Source of the DNA: CF-118 sp035934385
GTDB taxonomy: Bacteria > Chloroflexota > Dormibacteria > Dormibacterales > Dormibacteraceae
Assembly: GCA_035934385.1 (NCBI GenBank)
Contig: DASYXY010000039.1
Location: 1 to 64,000, forward strand
Length of the DNA: 64,000 nt
Direction: 5' to 3'
Below the pieces are notes generated by a model. That model searched no databases. It was given only the letters and a program-made list of their open reading frames with translations, and had not been told where the DNA came from. Position numbers and translations under genes: made by a program. Of this stretch, positions 42,365-50,326 are shown in pieces (within the stretch, counting starts at the first letter, position 1; each line of letters starts with the position of its first letter).

Positions 42365-42557
42365 GCGACGCGAGCAGTGCTGCGAAGGGGGCTGGCGAGA
42401 GATTCGGCGATCCAGGGGCCCCTCCCGTGGCTGCGCCACGGGGACCCCAGCGGACGACGAGCAGCGCAGCGAGCGCATCTGGACTGATTCGTAAGCGAGC
42501 AGCGCAGGAGCTGAGCCCGAAGATGGGCCGCATGGGCGCCGAAGGTCCGTCAGCCAT
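42357..42557 (-). CDS. Possible small ORF between rph and rdgB
   Basis: 66 codons from ATG 42557, four bases after the rph stop, ending 8 bases inside rdgB. The neat spacing is the only argument for coding. Against it: the product is low-complexity Ala/Pro/Arg, resembles nothing I know, and the DNA holds a strong palindrome and direct repeats. Confidence 0.2.
   Translation of the reverse strand: MADGPSAPMRPIFGLSSCAARLRISPDALAALLVVRWGPRGAATGGAPGSPNLSPAPFAALLASLG
42424..42442. repeat. Inverted repeat in the rph-rdgB spacer
   Basis: Perfect 8-bp stem CCCGTGGC-TGC-GCCACGGG in the 196-base spacer. The spacer also carries two direct copies of GAGCAGCGCAG (near 42459 and 42498) and a diverged GAGCAGTGCTGCGA near 42372. 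No T run follows, so a simple terminator is unlikely. Confidence 0.5.
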
Positions 42558-42560
42558 CCT

Positions 42561-43292
42561 TCACAACGCTGCTATAGCCCTCTTCTGGTGGACGATCAGG
42601 TCCTTGATGCCCTTGTGGGCGAGCGAGATCATCGCGTCGAGCTCAGCGCGCGAGTAAGGCGCGCCCTCAGCGGTCGCCTGCAGCTCGATGATCCTTCCGT
42701 CCTCGGCCATCACGCAGTTGAGATCTGTCGAAGCCTGGAAGTCCTCTGTGTAATCGAGGTCGAGGCGCGGGATGCCGTCGATGACACCGCAGCTCACCGC
42801 GGCCACGTATTGGCGCACGGGGATGCTCTCGAGCATGCGAGCGTCTTTCATTTTCTTGAGGGCCATGTAGAGCGCCGCGAACGCGCCCGTGATCGACGCC
42901 GTGCGCGTGCCGCCGTCCGCCTGCAGCACGTCACAGTCGAGCGTGATCGTCCGCTCGCCGATCTTGCCCATGTCCACCGCGGCGCGAACCGAGCGTCCGA
43001 TCAAGCGCTGGATCTCGTGCGTGCGGCCGCCGATTCGCCCCTGGATCGCTTCGCGCGTGCCCCGGTCGTGCGTCGAGCGCGGAAGCATCGAGTACTCGGC
43101 GGTTATCCATCCCTGGCCGCTCCCGCGGCGGTGCGGCGGCACGCGATCCTCGACGCTCGCCGTGATCCACACTCGCGTGCGGCCCATCTCGATCAGGCAT
43201 GAGCCTTCCGCGTGCACGTTGACGCCGAGCTCGATCTTCACCAGCCGCAGCTGATCCATCTGCCGCCCGTCGTGGCGGGTCGCGGCCGTCAC
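42561..43292 (-). CDS. rph: Ribonuclease PH
   Basis: 243 residues; phosphorolytic 3'-5' exoribonuclease that trims tRNA precursors. Motifs: EMGRTRVWITASVEDRVP, GWITAEYSMLPRSTHDR, the phosphate-binding Arg in IGRSVRAAVDM, and LDCDVLQADGGTRTASITGA. Length normal. GTG 43292 overlaps the tatC stop as GTGA. One hydrophilic insertion (PPHRRGSGQG) is the usual RNase PH loop. Confidence 0.95.
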   Translation of the reverse strand: MTAATRHDGRQMDQLRLVKIELGVNVHAEGSCLIEMGRTRVWITASVEDRVPPHRRGSGQGWITAEYSMLPRSTHDRGTREAIQGRIGGRTHEIQRLIGRSVRAAVDMGKIGERTITLDCDVLQADGGTRTASITGAFAALYMALKKMKDARMLESIPVRQYVAAVSCGVIDGIPRLDLDYTEDFQASTDLNCVMAEDGRIIELQATAEGAPYSRAELDAMISLAHKGIKDLIVHQKRAIAAL

Positions 43293-44035
43293 CGGCCCAA
43301 CAGCTTCAACACCAGCGCGGTCCCCTCATAGAACACGTATAGCGGAACGAAGAGGATCAGCGGCGTCACAGGATCAGTGCCGGGCGTCAGAAAGTTCGCG
43401 ATGATGGCGAGGCCCAGAAACCAGAAAGGCCGGTTCTTGTGGAGCCAGCGCGAGTTGATGATCCGCAGCATGCCGAGGACGAACATCACGACCGGCAGCT
43501 CGAAGACGCAACCGAAACCGATCACCATCAGCAGGACGAAGCTGACCAGGGCGCCGATGTCCGGGAGGTAACTCGTGTTCGGCGGCGAGAACGAGTTGAG
43601 CACCTTGAGGTAAAGCGGCAGCGCGAACAGCGCGACGGCGACGCCGATCGCGAAGAAGGCGATCGTCGCGACGATGAGCGGCAGGATGAAGCGACGCTCG
43701 TGCGGATGCAGGCCCGGGCTGACGAACCACCAGACCTGCTGGATCACCACCGGCGCGGCGATGATCACTCCTATGTACAGCGCGACCTTGAGCTCCAGGA
43801 GCACCCCACCCGCCGGCTGCAGGTAGATGGCGTGGCCGATGCCCGCGCGGTCGATGAGGAGGCCGATCACGCGACCGGAGATGAAGAAGGACGCGACGGT
43901 GGCGATGCCCCAGGCAACCAGAGAGACGATCAGCACTCGGCGTAGCGCCTCGAGGTGCTCGATGATCGTCATCCGCGACTCCTCGACCTGCGAGGGCCGA
44001 GGCGCACGCTGTAGGACGCGGTTCAGGAGGGCCAA
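43289..44035 (-). CDS. tatC: Sec-independent protein translocase TatC
   Basis: 248 residues, six transmembrane helices; receptor for twin-arginine signal peptides. The conserved N-terminal SRMTIIEHLEALRRVLIVS carries the Glu that contacts RR signals; PxxxxQVWWFVSPGLHPHERR, FGCVFELPVV and ANFLTPGTDPVTPLILFVPL are family motifs. Start TTG 44035, eleven bases after the tatA stop. Confidence 0.95.
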   Translation of the reverse strand: MALLNRVLQRAPRPSQVEESRMTIIEHLEALRRVLIVSLVAWGIATVASFFISGRVIGLLIDRAGIGHAIYLQPAGGVLLELKVALYIGVIIAAPVVIQQVWWFVSPGLHPHERRFILPLIVATIAFFAIGVAVALFALPLYLKVLNSFSPPNTSYLPDIGALVSFVLLMVIGFGCVFELPVVMFVLGMLRIINSRWLHKNRPFWFLGLAIIANFLTPGTDPVTPLILFVPLYVFYEGTALVLKLLGR

Positions 44036-44045
44036 CGGTTAGCCC

Positions 44046-44291
44046 TCAGTTGCTGGACGAAGGTGCCTTGGGATCCGAGCTCGAAGTGCTGTCGACCTTG
44101 GCGGCCGGCTGCGGAGTGCTCGTCGACTCGACTGTCTTGTTGACCTCGGCGGACAGCTCGGTGGTTGCTTTGCGGAACTCGCGCATCGCCCTGCCCAGCG
44201 CACCGCCGAGCTCGGGCAGCCTGCCGGGTCCGAAGATGATCAGGACGATTACCAGCGCGGCGACAAGCCAGATCCAGTGCGCGCCGAACAT
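44046..44291 (-). CDS. tatA: Sec-independent protein translocase TatA
   Basis: 81 residues: one N-terminal transmembrane helix, the FGPGRLPELGGALGRAMREF hinge and amphipathic helix, then a Ser/Thr/Pro-rich tail. It forms the Tat pore with the adjacent TatC. ATG 44291; the -10 box ahead leaves only a few bases of leader, so it likely starts a new transcript although it lies 51 bases after the cyclophilin gene. Confidence 0.95.
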   Translation of the reverse strand: MFGAHWIWLVAALVIVLIIFGPGRLPELGGALGRAMREFRKATTELSAEVNKTVESTSTPQPAAKVDSTSSSDPKAPSSSN

Positions 44292-44300
44292 CCTGTCCGG

Positions 44301-44306
44301 ATTATA
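44301..44306 (-). promoter_or_regulatory. -10 box of tatA
   Basis: TATAAT, exact consensus, on the minus strand. The start point about seven bases downstream lies some three bases before the tatA ATG. No good -35 box is visible at the right distance. Confidence 0.6.
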
Positions 44307-44342
44307 GGCTACGCCCCTTCGACGCCCTGACGGGCCGAAGGA

Positions 44343-45047
44343 TCAGGAAACTGTGATCGTGACCGTGTTGATGCGGTCGCCCGGTGTGATCGCCGCGACG
44401 TGGTCGAGGAGACCGCTCGTCACCTCGCCGAAGTAGTTGTACGCCGCGTTCGGACCCGCGCCGGGCCACGCCGCCCTGGTGATGAAGAACTGGCTTCCGT
44501 TGACGGGCCCGTTCGGTATGCGCGACATTCCGACGGATCCGGGATCCCACTTCAGCCCGGCCGTCTTTTCTTCGGGCAGGGTGTAACCGGGTCCGCCGCG
44601 TCCGTTGGCAAGCGGGTCTCCGCCCTGGATCTCCCAGTCGGGAGCGTCCCAGAAGGTGAGGCCGTTGTAGAAGCCGTTGACTGCGAGCACCACGAAGTTG
44701 TTCACGGTGACGGGCGCGAACTCCGGGTGCAGCTTGATGGTGATCGTGCCCTGGGTCGTGTACAGGGTCGCGGTGTAGTGCTTGTCGGGCTTGATGCAGA
44801 TCGGCTGCAGCCCGATGTACTGATGCGGCGCAAGCTGGGTCGACGTCTTGCAGTCGGCGAGCTGCGAAGGCACGACCGGCTGCAGCGCCCTGTCCATCGC
44901 GAAGCCCGCGCCAAGAACGACGGCCAGCACCGCGATCAGGATCGTGATTGGAATCCACGGCCGGCGCCGCCACGTCTCGGGCAGGATCAGCTCCTCTTCC
45001 GGCTCGACGAGCGGAGCGGTCCGGGGAGCGTTTTTGGCTTTCGTCAA
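44343..45047 (-). CDS. Membrane-anchored cyclophilin-type peptidyl-prolyl isomerase
   Basis: 234 residues. A short cytosolic tail, one transmembrane helix (about residues 30-52), then a cyclophilin domain outside the membrane: IKLHPEFAPVTVNNFVVLA, FYNGLTFWDAPDWEIQGGDP, VGMSRIPNGPVNGSQFFIT. The catalytic Arg position (usually FHR) is replaced by FWDAPDW, so isomerase activity may be weak, as in several bacterial secreted cyclophilins. TTG 45047 overlaps the CobA-HemD stop as TTGA. Confidence 0.87.
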   Translation of the reverse strand: MTKAKNAPRTAPLVEPEEELILPETWRRRPWIPITILIAVLAVVLGAGFAMDRALQPVVPSQLADCKTSTQLAPHQYIGLQPICIKPDKHYTATLYTTQGTITIKLHPEFAPVTVNNFVVLAVNGFYNGLTFWDAPDWEIQGGDPLANGRGGPGYTLPEEKTAGLKWDPGSVGMSRIPNGPVNGSQFFITRAAWPGAGPNAAYNYFGEVTSGLLDHVAAITPGDRINTVTITVS

Positions 45048-46474
45048 CGGACGGCGGCGGCGGCGATGGCGGCGGCCAACCCGCGCGTCGTGTACTCGCG
45101 CGCGATGATGTCGACGGTCAGTCCGAGCTTGCGCGCCGTGTCGGCGGTCACCGGACCCATGCATGCGATGGCCGCATCGCCAAGCACCGCGGGCAATTTG
45201 TCCTCTGGAAACGCGCGGACGAAATTCGCCACGGTCGACGAGCTCGTGAAGGTGATGAACTGCACGCCCTCGGCCGCAAACAGCTTCATCAGCGCGGGAC
45301 CGGCCTCGGGCGGGCACACGGCTTGATAGACGGGAAGGATGTGAACCTCTGCACCTCGTTTCGCAAGCAGCGATGGTAGGGCGTCGCGCGCGACCTCTGC
45401 ACGAGGCACAAGGACACGCATCCCCTCCATCTCCCAGCCCTCGAGGGCCTTGGCCAGGCCTTCGGCCGTGTACTCGCTGGTGACCAGCTCCGGGCGCAGG
45501 CCGTGCGTCGCCATCGACTCCGCCGTCTCCTGGCCGATCGCGCACAGCTTGCTGCCGTGCAGCGCCCGAGCGTCGGCGCCGCTGACGTTCAGCATCTGGA
45601 AGAAGATGTCGACGGCGTTCGCCGAAGCAAAGATCACGAGCGCTGTCCCGTGCAGGTTGGCGATCGCCTCGCGCACCCGATCGTCGGTCGGCATGGGCCG
45701 GATCGCGATCGTGGGTATCTCCACGACCGCCGCGCCGAGGTCCGCGAGCTCGCGACGGAAGGGCTCGACCTGGTGCCGGGCGCGGGTGATCAGGACGCGG
45801 CGGCCGTGGAGCGGCCGGCGGGAAAGCGAATCGAGGCGCTCGGCCATCTCGACTCCGGGGCCGATGACGAGCAGCGCATCACCTCGGAGGCCGTACGTCG
45901 CCGCCTTGCGCGCCAGCTCGCCGAGAGGCGCGGTCACGCGCCGCTGGCCAGGCAGCCCGGGGCTCAGGATCAGCGCCGCCGGCGTATCGGCCGTCCGTCC
46001 GTCCGACATCAGCTTGCTGATGCCCGACTCCCACCAGCCCGACGCGAGTCGAAGCACCACCGTCTCGGCGCCCTTCACAAGGCCCAGGCCAAGCGAGTTG
46101 GCGCGACCCTCGATCGTGAGCGGGATGCCGCTCATCACCGGGGCGGCCATCTCGACGGTCATCCCCGGCACCGCTTCGAAGTCGATGCCTGCCCGATCCA
46201 GTCTCGCCGCGATCTCGCTGCCGCCCGCGAACGCGTAGGGATTACCCGGCAGCAGGACAGCGACCTTGCGTCCGCTGCGCGCCAGACTCACCACTTCATC
46301 AGCCGACTCGTACGCGCGCACGTCCGCGGTCGGCGATGCGAAGTGGAGGAGGTTGGTGCCACATCCATCGGTGTTGCGGATGACGTCAGCGCGCTTGATC
46401 GCCTCGACTGCATGCATCGTTGCGAGACCAGGATCTCCGGGCCCGACACCGACGAGCATGACCCTGCTCATCAC
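45044..46474 (-). CDS. Fused tetrapyrrole methylase-like / uroporphyrinogen-III synthase
   Basis: 476 residues. Residues 1-225 are a TP-methylase domain (VMLVGVGPGDPGLATMHAVEAI; VPGMTVEMAAPVMSGIPLT), residues ~230-476 a HemD domain (GRRVLITRARHQVEPFRREL; VIFASANAVDIFFQML; FITFTSSSTVANFVRAF). HemD closes hydroxymethylbilane to uroporphyrinogen III; CobA-type domains then add two methyls for sirohaem/B12. The methylase half is diverged: the GDPFVFGRG-type loop reads GNPYAFAGG and the usual YDxLV segment is missing, so it may have lost or changed activity. Start GTG 46474 or ATG 46471. Confidence 0.82.
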   Translation of the reverse strand: MMSRVMLVGVGPGDPGLATMHAVEAIKRADVIRNTDGCGTNLLHFASPTADVRAYESADEVVSLARSGRKVAVLLPGNPYAFAGGSEIAARLDRAGIDFEAVPGMTVEMAAPVMSGIPLTIEGRANSLGLGLVKGAETVVLRLASGWWESGISKLMSDGRTADTPAALILSPGLPGQRRVTAPLGELARKAATYGLRGDALLVIGPGVEMAERLDSLSRRPLHGRRVLITRARHQVEPFRRELADLGAAVVEIPTIAIRPMPTDDRVREAIANLHGTALVIFASANAVDIFFQMLNVSGADARALHGSKLCAIGQETAESMATHGLRPELVTSEYTAEGLAKALEGWEMEGMRVLVPRAEVARDALPSLLAKRGAEVHILPVYQAVCPPEAGPALMKLFAAEGVQFITFTSSSTVANFVRAFPEDKLPAVLGDAAIACMGPVTADTARKLGLTVDIIAREYTTRGLAAAIAAAAVR

Positions 46475-46486
46475 AACCCGGTTAGG

Positions 46487-47407
46487 TTAGAACTTTCGAG
46501 AAACCACGTAGTCGGCGAGCGCTGCGAGCGCGCCGCTGTGCGGACTCAGGCCTTCGAGATTCGCCACGGCCTCCGCGGCCAGGACGCGTGCGCGCTCGAG
46601 GGCGACTCGCGGCGCGTCGCTGGCGCGAACTCGAGCCGCGACGCGACCCGCATCTGCGAGTGACAACTGTGTTCCGTCCGCCAGCACATGGCTGATCGAC
46701 GCGGCGACCATCGGGTCTTGCATCGCGAGCATGAGCGGCAGCGTCGCGAATCCCTCGGCCAGGTCGTGACCGCTTGGCTTGCCGGTCTCGTCCTCCGACC
46801 CGACGTAGTCGAGGACGTCGTCAGCGATCTGAAACGCGAGGCCGAGAAGCCGGCCGTACTCGCGCGCCGCGTCGCGCTTCTCGTCGGGCAGCTCGCCCAG
46901 CAGCGCGCCGATGTCGCAGCACGCAGTCAGCAGCGTCGCTGTCTTGGCCTCGATCCGGCGCATGTACTCGTCGATGCTCGTGTTGTAGCGATACCGGATC
47001 TTCTGCTGTCGCACCTCGCCTGCGCAGATGTGCATGACCGCGTTGGCGAGGATCGCCACCACCTCCGGGGACCTGCTCCTCGCAGCCTGCTCGTAAGCCT
47101 TGGCGAAGTAGTAGTCGCCGACCACGATCGCCGGCTCGTCACCGAGTGCCGCGGCCACCGAAGGCCGGCCGCGCCGGGTGGGCGAGCGGTCGATGACGTC
47201 GTCGTGGACGAGAGTGGCAGCATGGACGAGCTCGACGGCCATGGCCGCCGGCGTGAGCCGCTCGAGGTTGTACCGGCCCATCCGCGCCGTGAGCAGCACC
47301 AGCGCCGGCCGCACACGCTTACCGCCCGCCGCGAACAGGTCGGCCATCGGCGCCGACACGACCGCTGGGTCACGAGCGATCGTCTTCTCCAGCTCGGCCT
47401 CGATCAC
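46487..47407 (-). CDS. Polyprenyl diphosphate synthase (HepT-like)
   Basis: About 306 residues, trans-isoprenyl diphosphate synthase. First Asp-rich motif in LVHDDVIDRSPTRRGRPS, second in AFQIADDVLDYVGSEDETGK, with GGKRVRPALVLL and the C-terminal ALADYVVSRKF as in Bacillus HepT (menaquinone side chain). A quinone side chain would serve complex I. GTG 47407 is the first standard start; a CTG at 47443 overlapping the murI stop (CTGA) would add 12 residues (NVFGPIASDLAV), completing the first helix. Confidence 0.9.
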   Translation of the reverse strand: MIEAELEKTIARDPAVVSAPMADLFAAGGKRVRPALVLLTARMGRYNLERLTPAAMAVELVHAATLVHDDVIDRSPTRRGRPSVAAALGDEPAIVVGDYYFAKAYEQAARSRSPEVVAILANAVMHICAGEVRQQKIRYRYNTSIDEYMRRIEAKTATLLTACCDIGALLGELPDEKRDAAREYGRLLGLAFQIADDVLDYVGSEDETGKPSGHDLAEGFATLPLMLAMQDPMVAASISHVLADGTQLSLADAGRVAARVRASDAPRVALERARVLAAEAVANLEGLSPHSGALAALADYVVSRKF

Positions 47408-47439
47408 GGCGAGGTCGGATGCGATGGGCCCGAAGACGT

Positions 47440-48261
47440 TCAGGTCCTCTTGGCTTTTTGCTGCTCCCAGATGTGCACCTCCTCCGCCTCGACCGTCTCG
47501 CCGAAGATGTTGGCAGCGACATCGTGGAAGTGCTGCGGCACCGCGGTGACGAGCACCTCGTGGCGCGGCTCGGTCTCCTCGCCGCGCAGTCGTGAATGGT
47601 CGAGATGCCGCTCGACCTTGGCCGCGGTGGTGAGCGCGGAATCGACCAGGTTGAACGCGCCGGGGTAGACCCTTTCGATCGCGGGCTTCAGGAGCGGGTA
47701 GTGCGTGCAGCCGAGAACGAGCGTGTCGGCGCCGAGGCGCACGATCTCGGCCAGGTCGCGTTTCAACGCAGCCTCGGCTCGAGGCGAATCGGCGTCGCCT
47801 GACTCGACGATGTCGACCAGCTCAGGACACGCTTTCTGAAAGACCCCGATCATCGGGTCGATCTCCTTGATCGCGTGCAGGTATTCCTGGCTGCGCATCG
47901 TGCCTTCGGTGGAGATGACGCCGACGCGATGGTTCTGGGTGGCCTCGACCGCAGCCTGCGCGCCCGGGCTGATGACACCGACTATCGGGATCTCGAAATG
48001 CTCGCGCGCCTGGTTCAGCGCGGCCGCGGTGGCGGTGTTGCATGCGATCACGACGAGCTTCACGTCGCGCGCCTCAAGGTTGCGGATGATCTCGAACGCA
48101 AAGTCGCGCACCTCGTCCTGGTACCGCGGGCCGTAGGGGAAATGAAAGAGGTCGGCGAGGTAGATCGTCGACTCGTGCGGCAGCCGGTCGCGAATCGCGC
48201 GCAGCACGGTTAGGCCACCGACCCCGGAGTCGAAGATGCCTATCGGCCGAGGATCACCCAT
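47440..48261 (-). CDS. murI: Glutamate racemase
   Basis: 273 residues; supplies D-glutamate for peptidoglycan. Both catalytic Cys are present in VIACNTATAAAL and LGCTHYPLLKP, together with IGIFDSGVGGLTVLRA at the start and EFIYLADLFHFPYG-like STIYLADLFHFPYG. ATG 48261 is chosen; GTG 48270 is in frame. It lies about 20 bases after the response-regulator stop. Confidence 0.94.
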   Translation of the reverse strand: MGDPRPIGIFDSGVGGLTVLRAIRDRLPHESTIYLADLFHFPYGPRYQDEVRDFAFEIIRNLEARDVKLVVIACNTATAAALNQAREHFEIPIVGVISPGAQAAVEATQNHRVGVISTEGTMRSQEYLHAIKEIDPMIGVFQKACPELVDIVESGDADSPRAEAALKRDLAEIVRLGADTLVLGCTHYPLLKPAIERVYPGAFNLVDSALTTAAKVERHLDHSRLRGEETEPRHEVLVTAVPQHFHDVAANIFGETVEAEEVHIWEQQKAKRT

Positions 48262-48282
48262 CGATGGCACCCATGCAAGGAA

Positions 48283-48972
48283 TCAAACGGACCTCACCGT
48301 CAGGCGGTAACCCAGGCCTGGTACGGCGTCGAGCACCACGCCCGACTCGGGATGCTTGGCCAGCTTGCGCCTCAGCCGCTGCACATGCGGGTCGACCGAA
48401 TGGTCGTCGAGGTCGTGCGGGTAGCCCCAAACCTTGTCGCGCAGCTGGGCGCGGGTCAGCACCCGCTCGGGGTTTGCGGCGAGCACGGCGATGAGGTTGA
48501 ACTCGGTCATGGTGAGAGGGATCTCCTCATCGCCGATGCGAACGCGGCGCGACGCGTTGTCGATCTGCATCGCTCCCACCGAGATGAGCCCCTCAGGGCC
48601 CGCGCCGGACGCGGAGAACGTGGAGCGCCGCAGATGCGCGTTGACGCGCGCAGCCAGGATTCGCGAGTCAAACGGCTTGGTGATGTAGTCGTCCGCGCCG
48701 ACCTCTAGGCCAACGACCTCGTCCATCTTGTTGGTGCGGCCCGTGATCATGACCATCGGGCACACCAGGCCCTGACGCCGCAGCTCGAGGATGACCTCGG
48801 TGCCGCTGATGTCGGGCAGCACCCAGTCCACGAGAACCAGGTCAGGCTGGGCGGCACGACCAAGCTCGATTGCGCTTGATCCGTTCGCGGCCTCGAGCGG
48901 CTCGTGGCCCTGCTGGCGGATGATTTCCGCGATCAGGGCGCGGATCGGACTGTCGTCCTCGACCACGAGCAC
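48283..48972 (-). CDS. OmpR-family response regulator
   Basis: 229 residues from GTG 48972: receiver domain with acidic pocket VVEDDSP, phospho-acceptor Asp in LVLVDWVLPD, Thr in MVMITGRT and Lys in YITKPFD; then a winged-helix DNA-binding domain (LTMTEFNLIAVLAANPERVL, DLDDHSVDPHVQRLRRKLAK). No histidine kinase is nearby. A CTG at 49005 overlapping the upstream stop (CTGA) would add 11 residues, TSVGVRRKRR, before the receiver and is a plausible true start. Confidence 0.9.
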   Translation of the reverse strand: MLVVEDDSPIRALIAEIIRQQGHEPLEAANGSSAIELGRAAQPDLVLVDWVLPDISGTEVILELRRQGLVCPMVMITGRTNKMDEVVGLEVGADDYITKPFDSRILAARVNAHLRRSTFSASGAGPEGLISVGAMQIDNASRRVRIGDEEIPLTMTEFNLIAVLAANPERVLTRAQLRDKVWGYPHDLDDHSVDPHVQRLRRKLAKHPESGVVLDAVPGLGYRLTVRSV

Positions 48973-49001
48973 GCGCCGCTTGCGGCGAACGCCGACCGAG
49001 G

Positions 49002-49331
49002 TCAGGTCTGCTTCGGAGGCGCGAACCCAACGCGTCTGGCCTCGCGCTGACCGCGCTTCGGCCGTCTCATCAGGAGCACGCGCTTCTCCCCCCCATCGAC
49101 GACCTCGGCCAGCTCCCAGCCTTCGCCGGCCGAGTCCTTCAGAACCTGCACGAGCGTCTTCCCGTCGGTGACCTGCGCCAGGGTCAGCACGTGGGTCGAG
49201 TACTCCCATTCCCGGCTCGGCAGCCCGACCGACGGCACCATCCGCGTGGGCGCGTTGGCGCCATTGTCGGGTGAGCTTGGGGCTTCGGGCTCTTCCGGTT
49301 CGTCCGGATCCTCTTCGGAGTGGGTGGCCAC
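49002..49331 (-). CDS. DUF4177-like small protein
   Basis: 109 residues. An acidic, Pro/Ser-rich N-terminal tail (residues 1-35), then a small domain WEYSTHVLTLAQVTDGKTLV followed by AGEGWELAEVVDGG and VLLMRRPKR, which matches the DUF4177 pattern (WEYkvv...L...GaeGWELv...lkR). Function unknown. Start GTG 49331; TAGAAT at 49346-49341 makes the transcript nearly leaderless. First gene of the long minus-strand run that continues into the response regulator. Confidence 0.72.
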   Translation of the reverse strand: MATHSEEDPDEPEEPEAPSSPDNGANAPTRMVPSVGLPSREWEYSTHVLTLAQVTDGKTLVQVLKDSAGEGWELAEVVDGGEKRVLLMRRPKRGQREARRVGFAPPKQT

Positions 49332-49340
49332 TGCAGTTGG

Positions 49341-49346
49341 ATTCTA
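49341..49346 (-). promoter_or_regulatory. -10 box before the DUF4177-like gene
   Basis: TAGAAT on the minus strand, the same -10 sequence as at rmuC and tRNA-Cys. It ends ten bases before GTG 49331; no -35 box is clear. Confidence 0.5.
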
Positions 49347-49370
49347 GGCCGCCGGCCCACGAGGGCCCTG

Positions 49371-49445
49371 TACCCCCGGCGGGGTTCGAACCCGCGCTGG
49401 ACCGGGTTTAAGCCGGCTGCCTCTGCCAAGTTGGGCTACGGGGGC
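49371..49445 (-). tRNA. tRNA with anticodon UAA but class I structure
   Basis: Acceptor GCCCCCG/CGGGGGT (first pair G-U), D-arm with a three-pair stem, anticodon stem GCCGG/CCGGT with loop CTTAAAC giving anticodon TAA (49408-49410), five-base variable loop CCAGC, T-arm GCGGG-TTCGAAC-CCCGC, discriminator A, no encoded CCA. The anticodon reads the Leu codon UUA, yet bacterial tRNA-Leu normally has a long variable arm, which is absent here. Identity is therefore uncertain. Confidence 0.75.
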
Positions 49446-49461
49446 ACCTCAATTGTGCCCC

Positions 49462-50316
49462 TCAGTACTTGAAGAATCCCTCGCCGGTCTTCTGTCCGAG
49501 CTTGCCTTCTGCGATCAGCTCTTCGAGCACATGCGGCGCGTCATCGCCCTCCCCCTGCCGGTGGCGGTCCTTCATCGCCCCATAGAAGATGTCGAGGCCG
49601 CTGAAGTCGAGCAGGTGGAACGGCCCCATCGGCCAGTTGAGGCCCTTCTGCACCGCGATGTCGATGTCCTCCGCGCTCGCGTAGCCGCCCTCGAGAAGCC
49701 TGATCGCCTCCTCCGACGCCGCGAACAGGACGCGGTTGACGATGAAGCCCCAGATCTCCTTGCGCAGGAGGACGGGGGTGCGATCGATGCTGCGCACAAA
49801 GTCCACGGCTGCGGCAACGGTCTCGTCCGAGGTCTTGGGTCCGCGAGCGACCTCGCACAGCTGCATGCGGGTCACCGGGTGGAAGAAATGGGTGTTGCAG
49901 CAGCGGTCTGGGCGACCTGAATGGTCCGCCAGCCGGCTGATGGCGATGGTGCTCGAGTTGCTCGTGAGGATCGCGTCCTTGGCGGCGTGCTTGCCGAGCT
50001 CGGTGAAGACGCCCTTCTTCGCGTCGAAGTCCTCGATCACCGCCTCGATGACGATGTCGGCGCGGGCCAACGGCCCGGCGAGGCTGTCGCTCGGGTGAAT
50101 GCGCTCCATCGCCGCGTTCGCCTGCTCGGCGCTGAGTCGGCCTTTCTCGACTGAGCGATCCACGAGCTTCTGGTTCTGCGCCGTCGCGCGCTCGAGCTGG
50201 CCGTGCACCGAGTCCACGAGGGTCACGTGGTACTTGCCGCTGAGCGCCGTCTGCAGAGCGATCTGCGACCCCATGGTGCCTGCCCCGACCACGACGACGC
50301 GCTTCAATTCATCCAT
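49462..50316 (-). CDS. 3-hydroxyacyl-CoA (3-hydroxybutyryl-CoA) dehydrogenase
   Basis: 284 residues, NAD-dependent. RVVVVGAGTMGSQIALQTAL is the Rossmann motif; TSNSSTIAISRLA and CNTHFFHPVTRMQL contain the catalytic Ser/His region; the C-terminal helical domain shows IVNRVLFAASEEAIRLLEGG and GLNWPMGPFHLLD. It interconverts 3-hydroxyacyl- and acetoacetyl-type CoA esters in fatty-acid oxidation or butyrate metabolism. ATG 50316 lies only ten bases from the divergent metallopeptidase ATG. Confidence 0.92.
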   Translation of the reverse strand: MDELKRVVVVGAGTMGSQIALQTALSGKYHVTLVDSVHGQLERATAQNQKLVDRSVEKGRLSAEQANAAMERIHPSDSLAGPLARADIVIEAVIEDFDAKKGVFTELGKHAAKDAILTSNSSTIAISRLADHSGRPDRCCNTHFFHPVTRMQLCEVARGPKTSDETVAAAVDFVRSIDRTPVLLRKEIWGFIVNRVLFAASEEAIRLLEGGYASAEDIDIAVQKGLNWPMGPFHLLDFSGLDIFYGAMKDRHRQGEGDDAPHVLEELIAEGKLGQKTGEGFFKY

Positions 50317-50326
50317 GCGGGTCAGC

